A stretch of 64,000 nt of DNA. Origin: Haloarcula sp. H-GB4 (GTDB taxonomy: Archaea; Halobacteriota; Halobacteria; Halobacteriales; Haloarculaceae). The stretch lies in the NCBI RefSeq assembly GCF_030848575.1, contig NZ_JAVDDX010000001.1, positions 1,302,001 through 1,366,000 of the forward strand, read 5' to 3'. A program made the translations under genes and the position numbers. The notes under the pieces were generated by a model, which was not told where the DNA came from, ran no database searches, and saw nothing but the letters and a program-made list of their open reading frames with translations. Positions 30,590 to 39,869 of this stretch are shown here, piece after piece (within the stretch, counting starts at the first letter, position 1; each line of letters begins with the position of its first letter).

Positions 30590-31309
30590 ATGAAAGTCCG
30601 CGGGGAGCGCGAGTGTCAGGACTGTGGCACGCGGTGGCGGTACTACGAAACGGGAAGCATTGCCTGTCCGGACTGTGGCAGCATCCACAGTGTCGGCATC
30701 GACGAGCACACCGAACACACCGACACACCGGCCACGCTCGATTTGACGCCGGTGCGGAGTCGAATCGATGCGGATACGACCCGGGAAATCGCCGACACGG
30801 CAGCAGAGCACTGTCGGGAATACACGCGCAAGCGAGGGTTCATCGACGCGGGCGAGCTTCGCCCGCTCGACCCGACGTTCGTCGCCGCGGTCGAACTCCA
30901 GCATGTTGGCGCACACCTCTCTCGGGAATTGCGCAGCGGCGACCCAGCAGAGCGGTACTTCTACGAACTGCTCGGCGGGGCTGACGACGGCGACCGTCCG
31001 GCTGTCGAGTCAGTCCCGTCGGCCCTTCGCGTGCCGTACGGGCTGGCGATGGCGGCCGCCGTCGACAGCTATCAGCGGGACGTGCGGACGTATCTGGACG
31101 CCAATCCGGACCCTACTGCACGACAGCTCTCCGGGCGGATTCGCGACCATCGAAAGCGGGTCGAAGCGCTGGACGGCGATGTCGACCCCGCAGACGCGAA
31201 CCGTCTCGTCCATGCGGCGCGGGACCTGGGTTCGTACATCACCGGCGACGAAAGTGCCTTCGTCAGAGCCGAAAACTGGCTCACCGGAATCGAGGACGAC
31301 ACGGTTTAA
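30590..31309 (+). CDS. TFIIB-type zinc-ribbon protein (DUF7117-like)
   Basis: 239 residues from ATG 30590. The N-terminal zinc ribbon has C-x2-C twice (ECQDCGTRW and IACPDCGS, about residues 8-30). A helical domain of about 180 residues follows (RKRGFIDAGELRPLDPTFVA, RVPYGLAMAAAVDSYQRDVR). It is conserved in haloarchaea but uncharacterised. The ribbon resembles general transcription or rRNA-associated ribbons, yet nothing shows DNA binding. It ends 5 bases from the convergent NUDIX gene. Confidence 0.7.
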   Translation: MKVRGERECQDCGTRWRYYETGSIACPDCGSIHSVGIDEHTEHTDTPATLDLTPVRSRIDADTTREIADTAAEHCREYTRKRGFIDAGELRPLDPTFVAAVELQHVGAHLSRELRSGDPAERYFYELLGGADDGDRPAVESVPSALRVPYGLAMAAAVDSYQRDVRTYLDANPDPTARQLSGRIRDHRKRVEALDGDVDPADANRLVHAARDLGSYITGDESAFVRAENWLTGIEDDTV

Positions 31310-31313
31310 CCGG

Positions 31314-31796
31314 TCACCGGAGCCGCCGTACAAGCGACTCGTCCAGACAGTTTTCAGGGACTGATTCCCGCCACGTGACGGTCTCTATCGATTCGCCGTC
31401 AAGGCCGGGGTCCGACGCGAGCGCCGTTGCATCTGCCGTCCCGCGATAGGTCCCGAAAAAGAACGTCGCCTCGCGGTCGCCGTCGGTTACTGTGACCTCG
31501 GTGACGGCAGCCAGTTCATTGACAGCGATAGGCACACCAGTCTCCTCGCGTACTTCGCGGCGCACCGCTTCCTGACGCGTCTCGCCGGTTTCGACGCCGC
31601 CGCCCGGGAGCTTCCAGATGTCGTCCTCGTAGACGAACAGCAGACGGTCCGCCGGGTCGGTGACGAGCGCGCCGACTGCCCAGTGGAGCCCGCGGTCGGC
31701 ACGGCCACGGACGCCGTCTACGCCCGCCGTGTCACTCTCTCTGGTCACTCGGCGGGTGAGCACGTCCCGGTCCGCAAAATCCGCAAGCGTCGGCAT
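31314..31796 (-). CDS. NUDIX hydrolase
   Basis: 160 residues with a full Nudix box at about 69-91: GGVETGETRQEAVRREV then REETGV. The glutamates would bind Mg and cleave a nucleoside diphosphate linked to another group. WKLPGGGVETGE is typical of MutT/ADP-ribose-type members, but the substrate cannot be assigned. The gene begins immediately after the folD stop (1 base apart), so both are surely co-transcribed. Confidence 0.9.
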   Translation of the reverse strand: MPTLADFADRDVLTRRVTRESDTAGVDGVRGRADRGLHWAVGALVTDPADRLLFVYEDDIWKLPGGGVETGETRQEAVRREVREETGVPIAVNELAAVTEVTVTDGDREATFFFGTYRGTADATALASDPGLDGESIETVTWRESVPENCLDESLVRRLR

Positions 31797-32690
31797 TCAG
31801 GGGAGGTCGACGTCAATGTCGTGTTGCAGGCCCGTCGCTTTGACCGTATTGTACAGCAACATCGCGCGGGTCATCGGGCCGACACCGCCGGGAACCGGCG
31901 TGATCGCGCCGGCGACCTCTTTCGCGCTCTCGTACTCGACATCGCCGACGAGTTCGTACCCCTTCTCGGTGTCGGCGTCGACGCGGTTGATACCCACGTC
32001 GATGACCGTCGCGCCCTCCCCAATCATCTCGCCGTCGATCATCTCCGGGACGCCGGCCGCAGCGACGAGGATGTCAGCGTTTCGCGTCCGTTCGGCGAGG
32101 TTTTCGGTGCGAGAGTGACACACCGTCGTCGTCGCATTGCCGCCCGGGGCTTTCTGAATGAGGAGGTTCGCCATCGGCTTGCCGACGATGTCCGAGCGGC
32201 CGACGACGACGGCGTCCTTGCCCTCAGTGTCCACACCGGCGCTCTCGATGAGTTTCTGGATGCCGTGGGGTGTGCAGGGCTTGTACCGAGCGTCGCCGGC
32301 CACGAGTCGGCCGACATTCTCCGGGTGGAAGCCGTCGACGTCCTTCATCGGGTCGATGGCTCGCAGGACCGACCGGTCCTCGACGTGGTCGGGGACGGGC
32401 ATCTGGACCAGAATACCGTTGACGTCGTCGTCGGCGTTGAGGTCCTCGATGGTGTCGTACAGTTCGGCGGCGTCCGCGTCGGGGTCGATGTCGATGTCGA
32501 TGGCCTCGATACCGACCTCCTCGCAGTCGTCCTGTTTCATCGAGACGTACGTCTCGCTGGCCGGGTCCTCGGACATCAGCACTGTTGCCAGCGACGGGCG
32601 GTGGCCGGCGTCGGCGAGGCGGTCGATGGACGCGACCAGGTCGTCCCGAATCGACTGTGCGACGGCGTTGCCGTCGATAATCTCTGTCAT
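31797..32690 (-). CDS. folD: Methylenetetrahydrofolate dehydrogenase/cyclohydrolase FolD
   Basis: 297 residues from ATG 32690 (MTEIIDGNAVAQSIRDDLVA); three extra codons upstream are possible. The signature YVSMKQDDCEEVGI holds the catalytic Lys and neighbouring residues. QMPVPDHVEDRSVLRAIDPM is the second folate segment, VDGFHPENVGRL is the third, and VVVGRSDIVGKPMANLL is the NADP-binding loop. It interconverts methylene-, methenyl- and formyl-tetrahydrofolate in the cytosol. GlyA is encoded 0.7 kb away on the same strand, a coherent one-carbon context. Confidence 0.96.
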   Translation of the reverse strand: MTEIIDGNAVAQSIRDDLVASIDRLADAGHRPSLATVLMSEDPASETYVSMKQDDCEEVGIEAIDIDIDPDADAAELYDTIEDLNADDDVNGILVQMPVPDHVEDRSVLRAIDPMKDVDGFHPENVGRLVAGDARYKPCTPHGIQKLIESAGVDTEGKDAVVVGRSDIVGKPMANLLIQKAPGGNATTTVCHSRTENLAERTRNADILVAAAGVPEMIDGEMIGEGATVIDVGINRVDADTEKGYELVGDVEYESAKEVAGAITPVPGGVGPMTRAMLLYNTVKATGLQHDIDVDLP

Positions 32691-32759
32691 TAGGTACAAC
32701 GGCGGCGCGGGGCGGTATGAACGTCCCGGATTTCAGTCAGCCGCGACAGGCTGGCACGC

Positions 32760-33344
32760 TCAGGGACAGTCCGACTCGGCGATTGACTTCCGCCCGGCTC
32801 CCTGCTGGATGGCCCGTGTCACGCCGCTCGGGACAGCCACCGTCATCGCCTGCCCGCCGTACTCGTGGGTCTGGTCATGCCCCCGAACCACGACACAGCC
32901 CACGTCGTTTGGAACCGTAATCGTCTCCGACCGGGTGAACGGGGCCGTCGAGTGAGCGTGCCGGAGGCCCCGGCGCCCGAGTCGGTCGCCCGCCAGCGTC
33001 TCGACTTGCCACCAGTTCGCGTAGCCGTCCTCGCCGTCGTCATCGTGGTAGAGTGTTACGTCGAAGCGGTAGTCGCCGCTCCCCTCGTCCGTGAGTTCGA
33101 CGCCGACGACGTTGGCCTCCCGCAGGTCGAGCGCCTCGGCATCAGTTGTCTGGCCAGCACTGGCCCGCTCGGCTGTGGCAGTAACAGTATCTGTCTCTGA
33201 CGCTGTTGTTGTGGGCTCACTCCCGCCACCATCGCTGTGTCCGGTTTCCTCCCCTGACTCGACCTCAAACTGCGTACAGCCGGCGAGTGTTGACAGGGAG
33301 GCACCCAGTGCATAGAGCATCCGGCGTCGGGTTGCGCGGAGCAT
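32760..33344 (-). CDS. Tat-exported lipoprotein, uncharacterised
   Basis: 194 residues. The twin-arginine start MLRATRRRMLYALGASLSTL runs into a lipobox LAGC, so the mature protein would be lipid-anchored at Cys 22. A Ser/Thr/Glu-rich linker follows (28-70), then a beta-rich domain (EANVVGVELTDEGSGDYRFD). The domain resembles haloarchaeal lipoproteins of unknown function. It sits between glyA and folD on the same strand. Its export by Tat fits the high-salt fold-before-export habit of these organisms. Confidence 0.8.
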   Translation of the reverse strand: MLRATRRRMLYALGASLSTLAGCTQFEVESGEETGHSDGGGSEPTTTASETDTVTATAERASAGQTTDAEALDLREANVVGVELTDEGSGDYRFDVTLYHDDDGEDGYANWWQVETLAGDRLGRRGLRHAHSTAPFTRSETITVPNDVGCVVVRGHDQTHEYGGQAMTVAVPSGVTRAIQQGAGRKSIAESDCP

Positions 33345-33425
33345 ACCAGACGTGTCGGCTGGAAATGGTAAAAAGTGAGTTGCGGAGTGTGCGGATAGCA
33401 GAACCGCAGGCTACAGCTTCTGGCG

Positions 33426-34673
33426 CTATTCGTACAGCGTGTACTCGTCGGTCATCTCGTCCACGCGATCGCTGACTTCCGCGACGACATCGTCGTCATG
33501 GGGCGCGTCGACAACCTTGTAGATGAGGTCTGCGACCTCGCGGCAGGCGTCCTCGTCGAAGCCACGCGTGGTGAGCGCGGGCGTACCGGCGCGGATGCCC
33601 GAGGGGTTGAATGCTGAGCGGGTCTCGCCCGGAACGGTGTTGGCGTTGAGGACGATACCAGCTTCCTCCAGCGCTTCCTCGACTTCCTTGCCGGTGGTGT
33701 CCGGGTGGGACGGCCGGAGGTCGATGAGGACGAGATGATTGTCCGTGCCGCCGGAGACCAGATCCAGCCCGTGCTCTTTGAGTCGGTCGCCGAGCGCGAT
33801 GGCGTTGTCGACGGTCTGCTGGGAGTATTGCTCGAACTCGGGAGCCAGCGCCTCACCGAAGCCGACGGCCTTGCCGGCGACGTTGTGCATCAGCGGGCCG
33901 CCCTGCGAGCCGGGGAAGACGGCAGCGTCGATGTCGTCGGCGTATTCTTCGTCGCACATAATGATGCCACCGCGGCCGGCGCGGATGGTCTTGTGCGTCG
34001 ACCCAGTGACGAAGTCGGCGACACCGACCGGCGACTCGTGGACGCCGGCGGCGACGAGACCAGTGATGTGAGCGATGTCTGCGAGGTGGTAGGCGTCGAC
34101 CGCATCGGCGGCTTCCTGAATCCGCTCGAAGTCGACTTCGCGCGGGTACGCCGAGTAGCCCGAAACGATGATGTCCGGCTCGAACTCCTCTGCATGGTCG
34201 TGGAGGCCTTCGTAGTCGATGTAGCCGGTTTCCTCGTCGACCTTGTACTGTTCGACTTCGTACACCTGCCCGGCGAAGTTCGCCGGGTGGCCGTGTGAGA
34301 GATGGCCGCCGTGGGTCAGGTCAAGCGAGAGGATCTTGTCGCCGGGTTCGAGGACGCCGAGATAGACGCCCATGTTGGCCTGTGAACCGGAATGTGGCTG
34401 GACGTTGACGTGGTCCGCGCCCCACAGCTCCTTTGCGCGGTCGATAGCGAGTTCCTCGACGTCGTCGGCGTACTCACAGCCGCCGTAGTAGCGCTCGCCA
34501 GGATAGCCCTCGGCGTACTTGTTCGTCAGTTCGGAGCTCTGTGCCTCCATCACAGCCTCGCTGACGTGGTTCTCACTAGCAATCATCGCCAGTGTGTCGT
34601 TCTGCCGGCCTCGTTCGCCTTCCAGGGCGTCTGCGACTGCCGGGTCTGCTTCCCGTACGGTTTCGTAGCTCAT
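33426..34673 (-). CDS. glyA: Serine hydroxymethyltransferase GlyA
   Basis: 415 residues, normal length. The PLP-binding lysine is K228 in TGSTHKTIRAGRGG. Other hallmarks are SENHVSEAVMEAQ, NKYAEGYPGERYYGG, and the C-terminal NTVPGETRSAFNPSGIRAGT. It converts serine and tetrahydrofolate to glycine and methylene-tetrahydrofolate, feeding FolD. An AT-rich TATA-like element near 34707-34715 would serve its promoter. It is divergent from the CHAT-like gene. Confidence 0.97.
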   Translation of the reverse strand: MSYETVREADPAVADALEGERGRQNDTLAMIASENHVSEAVMEAQSSELTNKYAEGYPGERYYGGCEYADDVEELAIDRAKELWGADHVNVQPHSGSQANMGVYLGVLEPGDKILSLDLTHGGHLSHGHPANFAGQVYEVEQYKVDEETGYIDYEGLHDHAEEFEPDIIVSGYSAYPREVDFERIQEAADAVDAYHLADIAHITGLVAAGVHESPVGVADFVTGSTHKTIRAGRGGIIMCDEEYADDIDAAVFPGSQGGPLMHNVAGKAVGFGEALAPEFEQYSQQTVDNAIALGDRLKEHGLDLVSGGTDNHLVLIDLRPSHPDTTGKEVEEALEEAGIVLNANTVPGETRSAFNPSGIRAGTPALTTRGFDEDACREVADLIYKVVDAPHDDDVVAEVSDRVDEMTDEYTLYE

Positions 34674-34791
34674 GTATCCGAGTCAGGACCGATACGACAA
34701 TAATCTACCCTTTGACCCACGTATGTGCAATGTTATTATTTACCGTCTGGTGCCGGGGTATGGGGGGTGACGACGTGCTGACAACCGTACG

Positions 34792-34798
34792 TATATAT
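34792..34798 (+). promoter_or_regulatory. TATA box of the CHAT-like gene
   Basis: TATATAT, centred 29 bases before the ATG at 34824, consistent with a leaderless or near-leaderless start. Confidence 0.55.
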
Positions 34799-34823
34799 CA
34801 GATGACGTTCTGTATAATCACAC

Positions 34824-36911
34824 ATGGTCACCTGGGGGGTGGCAGGCGAGCGGGTGGGCCGGGACGGCGGTGAAACGCTGGACTGGGATGGGGAGACGGT
34901 CGACCCGACCGCACTGGTGCACCAATTACACAATCGGGAGAGTACTGACGGCGAACAGCTACCACAACGTGTCGACGATTGTTACCGTGGGTCCGTCACC
35001 GAGTTAGCGCTACCGGCGGTTGATGCCACGGTAACCCGCGTTGCTGCTGATGCCGATAGCGAGACGGTTGATTCACCGACAAGGCTTCAGGAAGGGGAGT
35101 ACCTGTTGACGATGCAGGCCCGCGCTGCGGATAGCGACCGGGACTCACCGCTGGGCGTCGTAGATGACATCCGGATCCACGTCCGCTTCGACGGCCCGGC
35201 GTCGCTCCACTCGGCCGGTATTACTACCGTGCTTGGCTTCCAGGAGCCGACGAGCATTACCGTCGGATTCGTCTGGGAAACGAACGCGGAGCGGCCGCAT
35301 CTGCAGGTCCCCGCGACGCCCGCAGGGCTCGCAACGGCAATCACACATCTGAGCGGGGCTCATCACACGATGCAGCCGTCCCGCTCGCACCCGGAACTCC
35401 GCGGGCACCCGCCGATAGTCACGACCGGCGAGACAACCCGCATTCCGGAACCGGTTCGGCAGAACCGTCCCGAGACCGGTATCACGCTCCGTGTTCCAGA
35501 GTGCGAGGCGGAACTGCTCGTCAGCGCACCACTGGCGTACTATCTCGGGGCCGAAGTGGTGGTCGAGTCACGGGACACCGCACTGTTGACGGCCGAAGGC
35601 AAGTCGGTACAGCTCACTTTCGACGCATGGCCGTCGCTACAGGCCGGCGTCGCAGCGCTGCTCCGGAAGGTATTCTATCTGGACTGCCAGGTCAGACGCG
35701 TCGACCCGGCCGAGAGCGGGCCTCGTATTACGTCCGCCCTCTCACTTGACCCGGACACGATTCGGTCGCTATCGCCGGCTGGACGGCTCGAACGGTACAT
35801 CGATGTCTCCGATGAGGCCGTGAACTCGATTCTACCTGAGTGGCCCCTTTCGACGTACGTCTCGCCGGAGCCGGAGCGGGTCCGCTATCTGCCCTTCCTG
35901 CTTGACCGGCTCAGTCTTATCTACCTGCCGGACAGCTCCCGGCTTGACCAAGATGAGCTTCTCGACAGGACGCTGGCGGATTCGTATCTGAGCCGCGGGT
36001 CGGCCGAACGCCCACCGGTCATTGAACCGAACCTGCGTGAGGGGCAGTTGCACTCGTGGCTCGCTCCGGGGAACCCGATAGACGCTTGCAAAACGCCGCC
36101 GGAAGCGTACGTGAACCGCTACCGTAGTCAGAACCGTGATACCGACAGCCAACAAGTCGCGGTCGTCCTCAACGACGAGGAGATGGCTGACGAACACACA
36201 GAAGTCACGGAGATATACCGGGCAGCGGACCTCCCGATGGACGTGCGGGTCAGCGAACTGCTGTCGGTCAACGAACTGGCCGACGTGTTCCGGCAGCCGA
36301 CGGAGTTCGTCCACTTCATCGGCCACTGCGATGAGGAGGGACTGCGCTGTCCCGACGGTAATCTGGCGCTGTCGTCGCTGTCAGAATCCCGAACGCAGAC
36401 GTTCTTCCTGAACGCCTGTGGCTCCTACGATGAAGGGCTTGACCTGGTCAAACAGGGTGCGGTCGCCGGCGCAGTGACACTCACCGACGTGTTGGACAAA
36501 CACGCTGCCCTGGTCGGGACCGCCTTCGCGCGCTTGCTCAGTAACGGATTCAGCATCCAGCGAGCGCTGGAACTCGCGCGCCGGCGGATAATGATGTGCA
36601 AAGACTACGCGGTTGTCGGCGACGGGACATACTCCATCGTTCCCAATCCAGCACACCCGGCGGTCGTCTGGCTCTCCGAAGGGGAAACCGGGTTCGACGT
36701 ACAGTGTACGGTTGTATCCCCGGAACGGCCCGGTGAGAGCTACCGCCTGCCATTTGACGAGAGCGCCGCGCTAAACGGCGAACAGACGAGCCACTCACTC
36801 GGCGCTACGGAGTTGGCCGACGCGCTGGGTCAGACCTCACTGCCCGTCATCTACGACGGGGAGTTCCACTGGTCCGATGACTTGGCCGCCCGCCTCCGGA
36901 CGGGCTTCTGA
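34824..36911 (+). CDS. CHAT-like (caspase-fold) protein
   Basis: 695 residues. The first about 425 residues form a haloarchaea-specific region of beta-rich and alpha/beta segments without a recognised name. From about 440 the C-terminal part follows the CHAT (clan CD cysteine peptidase) plan: VAVVLNDEEMADE, EFVHFIGHCDEEGL with H501 as the likely catalytic His, and FFLNACGSYDEG with C532 as the likely nucleophile. GAVAGAVTLTDVLDKHAALVG and FARLLSNGFSIQRALELARR are the usual closing helices. CHAT proteins are proteases in signalling, cell death or defence; here no effector or TPR partner is adjacent. The target is unknown. Confidence 0.72.
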   Translation: MVTWGVAGERVGRDGGETLDWDGETVDPTALVHQLHNRESTDGEQLPQRVDDCYRGSVTELALPAVDATVTRVAADADSETVDSPTRLQEGEYLLTMQARAADSDRDSPLGVVDDIRIHVRFDGPASLHSAGITTVLGFQEPTSITVGFVWETNAERPHLQVPATPAGLATAITHLSGAHHTMQPSRSHPELRGHPPIVTTGETTRIPEPVRQNRPETGITLRVPECEAELLVSAPLAYYLGAEVVVESRDTALLTAEGKSVQLTFDAWPSLQAGVAALLRKVFYLDCQVRRVDPAESGPRITSALSLDPDTIRSLSPAGRLERYIDVSDEAVNSILPEWPLSTYVSPEPERVRYLPFLLDRLSLIYLPDSSRLDQDELLDRTLADSYLSRGSAERPPVIEPNLREGQLHSWLAPGNPIDACKTPPEAYVNRYRSQNRDTDSQQVAVVLNDEEMADEHTEVTEIYRAADLPMDVRVSELLSVNELADVFRQPTEFVHFIGHCDEEGLRCPDGNLALSSLSESRTQTFFLNACGSYDEGLDLVKQGAVAGAVTLTDVLDKHAALVGTAFARLLSNGFSIQRALELARRRIMMCKDYAVVGDGTYSIVPNPAHPAVVWLSEGETGFDVQCTVVSPERPGESYRLPFDESAALNGEQTSHSLGATELADALGQTSLPVIYDGEFHWSDDLAARLRTGF

Positions 36912-37287
36912 CGACTCCAAAAATGTAAGACAGGTGGTTTATCCTGAGACGGCTGTCGCCCGTTTCGACACTGGCCAACTGAGCAGTCGTAGTAATACGA
37001 CACGCCATCGTTTCCTTGCGTACCCAGGTGAAGGTCTGATCTGGTCCTAAGTCGTGGCTTCTGGCGGGAAGGAAACAGTGAGACCAGCCACTGATTCGGC
37101 CAGATTTACACAGCGTTGATGAGCGGAACAGATGGTTCAGTCCGTGAGGCAAGCGGCTTCTGCTTAGGATAATTGACCAATATTTTATCGCTGTTCGCTG
37201 GTGGGTGTTGTCGGATTGTTGGCGAAATCAACACAGTATGGCCGGTAAAATTAAATATAACAGTACACTATATACTGGCAAGGGACA
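36912..37287. other. Intergenic region between the CHAT-like gene and tbsP
   Basis: 376 bases. The last 60 bases are AT-rich (aaattaaatataac near 37248-37261), a plausible tbsP promoter. The rest shows no gene I can support. Confidence 0.4.
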
Positions 37288-38106
37288 ATGACCGAAAATC
37301 TCCTGCAAGACGACGTCGGTTCTATGTTGACCACGGTGTTTGGGGCAACTGACGAGCCGGTGTATGTCGTGAACCCGTCACGACGGACCATCTCTGAGCT
37401 TGTATCGACATTAGACGCAGATTCGGGCGCTCCAGAAGTTCGGCTGTTGGCCGACGAGCGGGCGCTGAAAGACGTCATGGACGACTTCCTTGTCGCGAGC
37501 ACCGCGGCCGACCTCATCGACGAGGGCCGGCTCACGATGCGACTGCTTGACGACGTGCCGAACCACTCGGTCGCGGTAACTGTGGATACGGTGTACGCGC
37601 TCGTCACGATCAGCGACACGGTCGGCGGTCTCGGGACCGATGACACGGCGTTCGTCGACAACGCCTACGACTACTACGACGCAGCCTGGACGGACGCCGA
37701 CGAGTATTCACTCCGAACGCCGCCGCTCAACCGCGTCCAGAGAACGCTGGAATCCGATATCGGCCCGGAAACCGCATCGGACTTCAACGATGTTCTCAGC
37801 TCTCTGTCGACGGCCCGCGGCGACGGCGACGGCCTCGACGAGGTCACCATCAGTCTGCTCGTGGCCGCACGGAACGGCGAACTCCTGTACGACATCAGCA
37901 AATGGGGCGAGGATGTCGGACTGGCGAGCAAGGCGACGTTCTCGCGGACCAAGACGAAACTCGAAGACATGAATCTCATTGACACTGAGAAGGTCCCGAT
38001 TGACGTGGGTCGACCGCGACTCCGCCTGATGCTCGGTGACGACCGGCTCAAAGACGCCGACCCGGACGAACTGGCCTCCGTCGCCCAGTCCATCCTCGCC
38101 GCGTAG
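37288..38106 (+). CDS. tbsP: Transcriptional regulator TbsP-like (DUF5821)
   Basis: 272 residues. The N-terminal half (MTENLLQDDVGSMLTTVFGA, RLLADERALKDVMDDFLVAS) is the alpha/beta domain seen in the haloarchaeal TbsP family. The C-terminal DVGLASKATFSRTKTKLEDM and GRPRLRLMLG form a winged helix. In Haloferax, TbsP acts with TrmB on gluconeogenic gapII expression; the name is given by recognition of the family pattern, not by search. It ends 31 bases before the YcaO gene on the same strand. Confidence 0.72.
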   Translation: MTENLLQDDVGSMLTTVFGATDEPVYVVNPSRRTISELVSTLDADSGAPEVRLLADERALKDVMDDFLVASTAADLIDEGRLTMRLLDDVPNHSVAVTVDTVYALVTISDTVGGLGTDDTAFVDNAYDYYDAAWTDADEYSLRTPPLNRVQRTLESDIGPETASDFNDVLSSLSTARGDGDGLDEVTISLLVAARNGELLYDISKWGEDVGLASKATFSRTKTKLEDMNLIDTEKVPIDVGRPRLRLMLGDDRLKDADPDELASVAQSILAA

Positions 38107-38137
38107 GTTTTTCTCCCTTCACCACGAGGGCTTCGGC

Positions 38138-39847
38138 ATGCGAACTGTCGAAGTCGTCGGGCGTGGACCGGCTGTCGATGCACTTGCCGCGTTTCTCGCT
38201 GATATCGACGTTTCAGTAGCACAGCCGTCGACACCGGCGGACAGCAGTGGCGACCTCGTCATCGTCGTCGATACCGTCGGTTCGGAGACGTTTGCGGCGT
38301 GGAACGACCGGGCGAAAGTCGAAGACAGCCCGTGGGCCGCCGTCGAACTGGGCGGCGTCGGCGGTGTCCCGGTTACTGATGCCGCGATTAGCGGATTCGG
38401 ACCTGAGACGGGTTGTTTCGACTGCCTGCGGGCTCGGGTTGAGGCGACGGTCGATGACACCGAGGAAGTCGCAGAAGCCCCGGCAGCAGCCACGCAACGA
38501 TTCGCGGGGGCGCTGGCCGGTCGACTGGTGACCCAGTTTCTCGACGGTGACGCTGCCCTCTTCGGGACTGTCACGGAACTCCCACACACCCAGCGGCGGT
38601 TCCTCCCAGTCCCGGGCTGTGATTGTGGCGGGACACAGAGCCATACCCTCGGTGACGGTCGACAGACAGCCCCTGACAGCGAGGCGCTATCGCGGGCGGA
38701 GCTGGGCCTTGACGACCGGGTCGGTATTGCAACGGAGGTCGGCGAAGTCGAATCGTTCCCGGCTCCGTACTACCTGTCGACGCTCGCCGACACCACCGGT
38801 TTCAGCGACGTATCGGCCGCCGCCAAGGCCGCCGGTGTCGCCGTCGACTGGGATACAGCATTCATGAAAGCGCTGGGCGAGAACTACGAGCGGTACGCGG
38901 CCGGCGTCTATCGAGACGGGAATCTACAGCGCGGGACAGTCGCCGATATTCCGGATGCCGTTACACCTGATGCATTCGTCAGAGACGAGGCCGAGTGGGA
39001 CAAATCGACGGTGCTCCCCTGGGTTCCTGCCGAAAATCTGCTGACCAACGAACACCGGTCACTTCCTGCCGAGACCGTCCACTATCCCCCGCCGTCGAAC
39101 GCCGTCAGACCGGCAACGACGACCGGGCTCGGGCTGGGAAACACCGTCACCGAGGCGCTGCTGACCGGGCTGTACGAAGTCATCGAGCGTGACGCCGCAA
39201 TGCTGTCGTGGTACTCGACGTTCGAGCCGCTCCGGGTGGCCGTCGACGACCACGAGCGATACGAAACGCTCCGGCGGCGGGCGACATCTGAGGGCCTCGA
39301 CGTGACAGCGCTGTTACTGACACAGGACGTGGACGTGCCAGTCATCACTGTCGCACTGGAACAGGACGGGTGGCCCCGCTTCGCACTCGGGACCGACGCA
39401 GATCTGAACCCGGGTGCAGCCGCCGTCGGCGCGCTGGAGGAGGCGCTTCAGAACTGGATGGAACTCGACAGCATGGGTCCCGAGGCAGCCATGGACGCAC
39501 AGGGCGCTATCGGGCGCTACGCCAAATCGCCCGGTGAGGCGGCCGACTTGGCGGCTGCGGAGACGGCGGTCCCGCTGGACTCGCTTGGCCCTGATGCGGA
39601 CCTCTCCGGCGAGGAAGAGCTAGAGACGTTGTGTGACCGGGCAGCCGACGCGGGGCTCGCGCCGTACGGGACACGGCTGACGACGCGCGACCTCGAACAG
39701 CTCGGGTTCGAGGCGGTCCGGGTCGTCTGTCCGTCGGCACAGCCGCTGTTCTTCGGTGAGTCGTTCTTCGGCAAGCGGGCCGAAGCCGTGCCGGCAGATC
39801 TCGGTTTCGCGCCGCGACTTGACCGGGATCACCATCCGTTCCCCTGA
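38138..39847 (+). CDS. E1-like/YcaO fusion (TOMM-type cyclodehydratase-like)
   Basis: 569 residues from ATG 38138. The N-terminal about 1-175 is Rossmann-like with a likely zinc tetrathiolate: C93/C96 (GCFDCLRA) and C161/C163 (PGCDCGG), as in E1-like partner domains of azoline synthetases. From about 200 is the YcaO kinase domain: ALGENYERYAAG, ALLTGLYEVIERDAAMLSW and NPGAAAVGALEEALQ, which carry the ATP/Mg-binding Glu residues. It ends DHHPFP, like the Pro-rich C terminus of cyclodehydratase YcaOs. YcaO enzymes phosphorylate backbone amides to make azolines or thioamides. No precursor peptide or TfuA lies nearby. The substrate is unknown. Confidence 0.82.
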   Translation: MRTVEVVGRGPAVDALAAFLADIDVSVAQPSTPADSSGDLVIVVDTVGSETFAAWNDRAKVEDSPWAAVELGGVGGVPVTDAAISGFGPETGCFDCLRARVEATVDDTEEVAEAPAAATQRFAGALAGRLVTQFLDGDAALFGTVTELPHTQRRFLPVPGCDCGGTQSHTLGDGRQTAPDSEALSRAELGLDDRVGIATEVGEVESFPAPYYLSTLADTTGFSDVSAAAKAAGVAVDWDTAFMKALGENYERYAAGVYRDGNLQRGTVADIPDAVTPDAFVRDEAEWDKSTVLPWVPAENLLTNEHRSLPAETVHYPPPSNAVRPATTTGLGLGNTVTEALLTGLYEVIERDAAMLSWYSTFEPLRVAVDDHERYETLRRRATSEGLDVTALLLTQDVDVPVITVALEQDGWPRFALGTDADLNPGAAAVGALEEALQNWMELDSMGPEAAMDAQGAIGRYAKSPGEAADLAAAETAVPLDSLGPDADLSGEEELETLCDRAADAGLAPYGTRLTTRDLEQLGFEAVRVVCPSAQPLFFGESFFGKRAEAVPADLGFAPRLDRDHHPFP

Positions 39848-39869
39848 GGGCAGACGGCACCAACGGCCG

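Noticed and set aside
36847..37152. 101-codon minus-strand frame after the CHAT-like gene
   Set aside because: Overlaps the CHAT-like 3' end, Cys/Arg/Ser-rich, no motif; considered as a transposase remnant without support.
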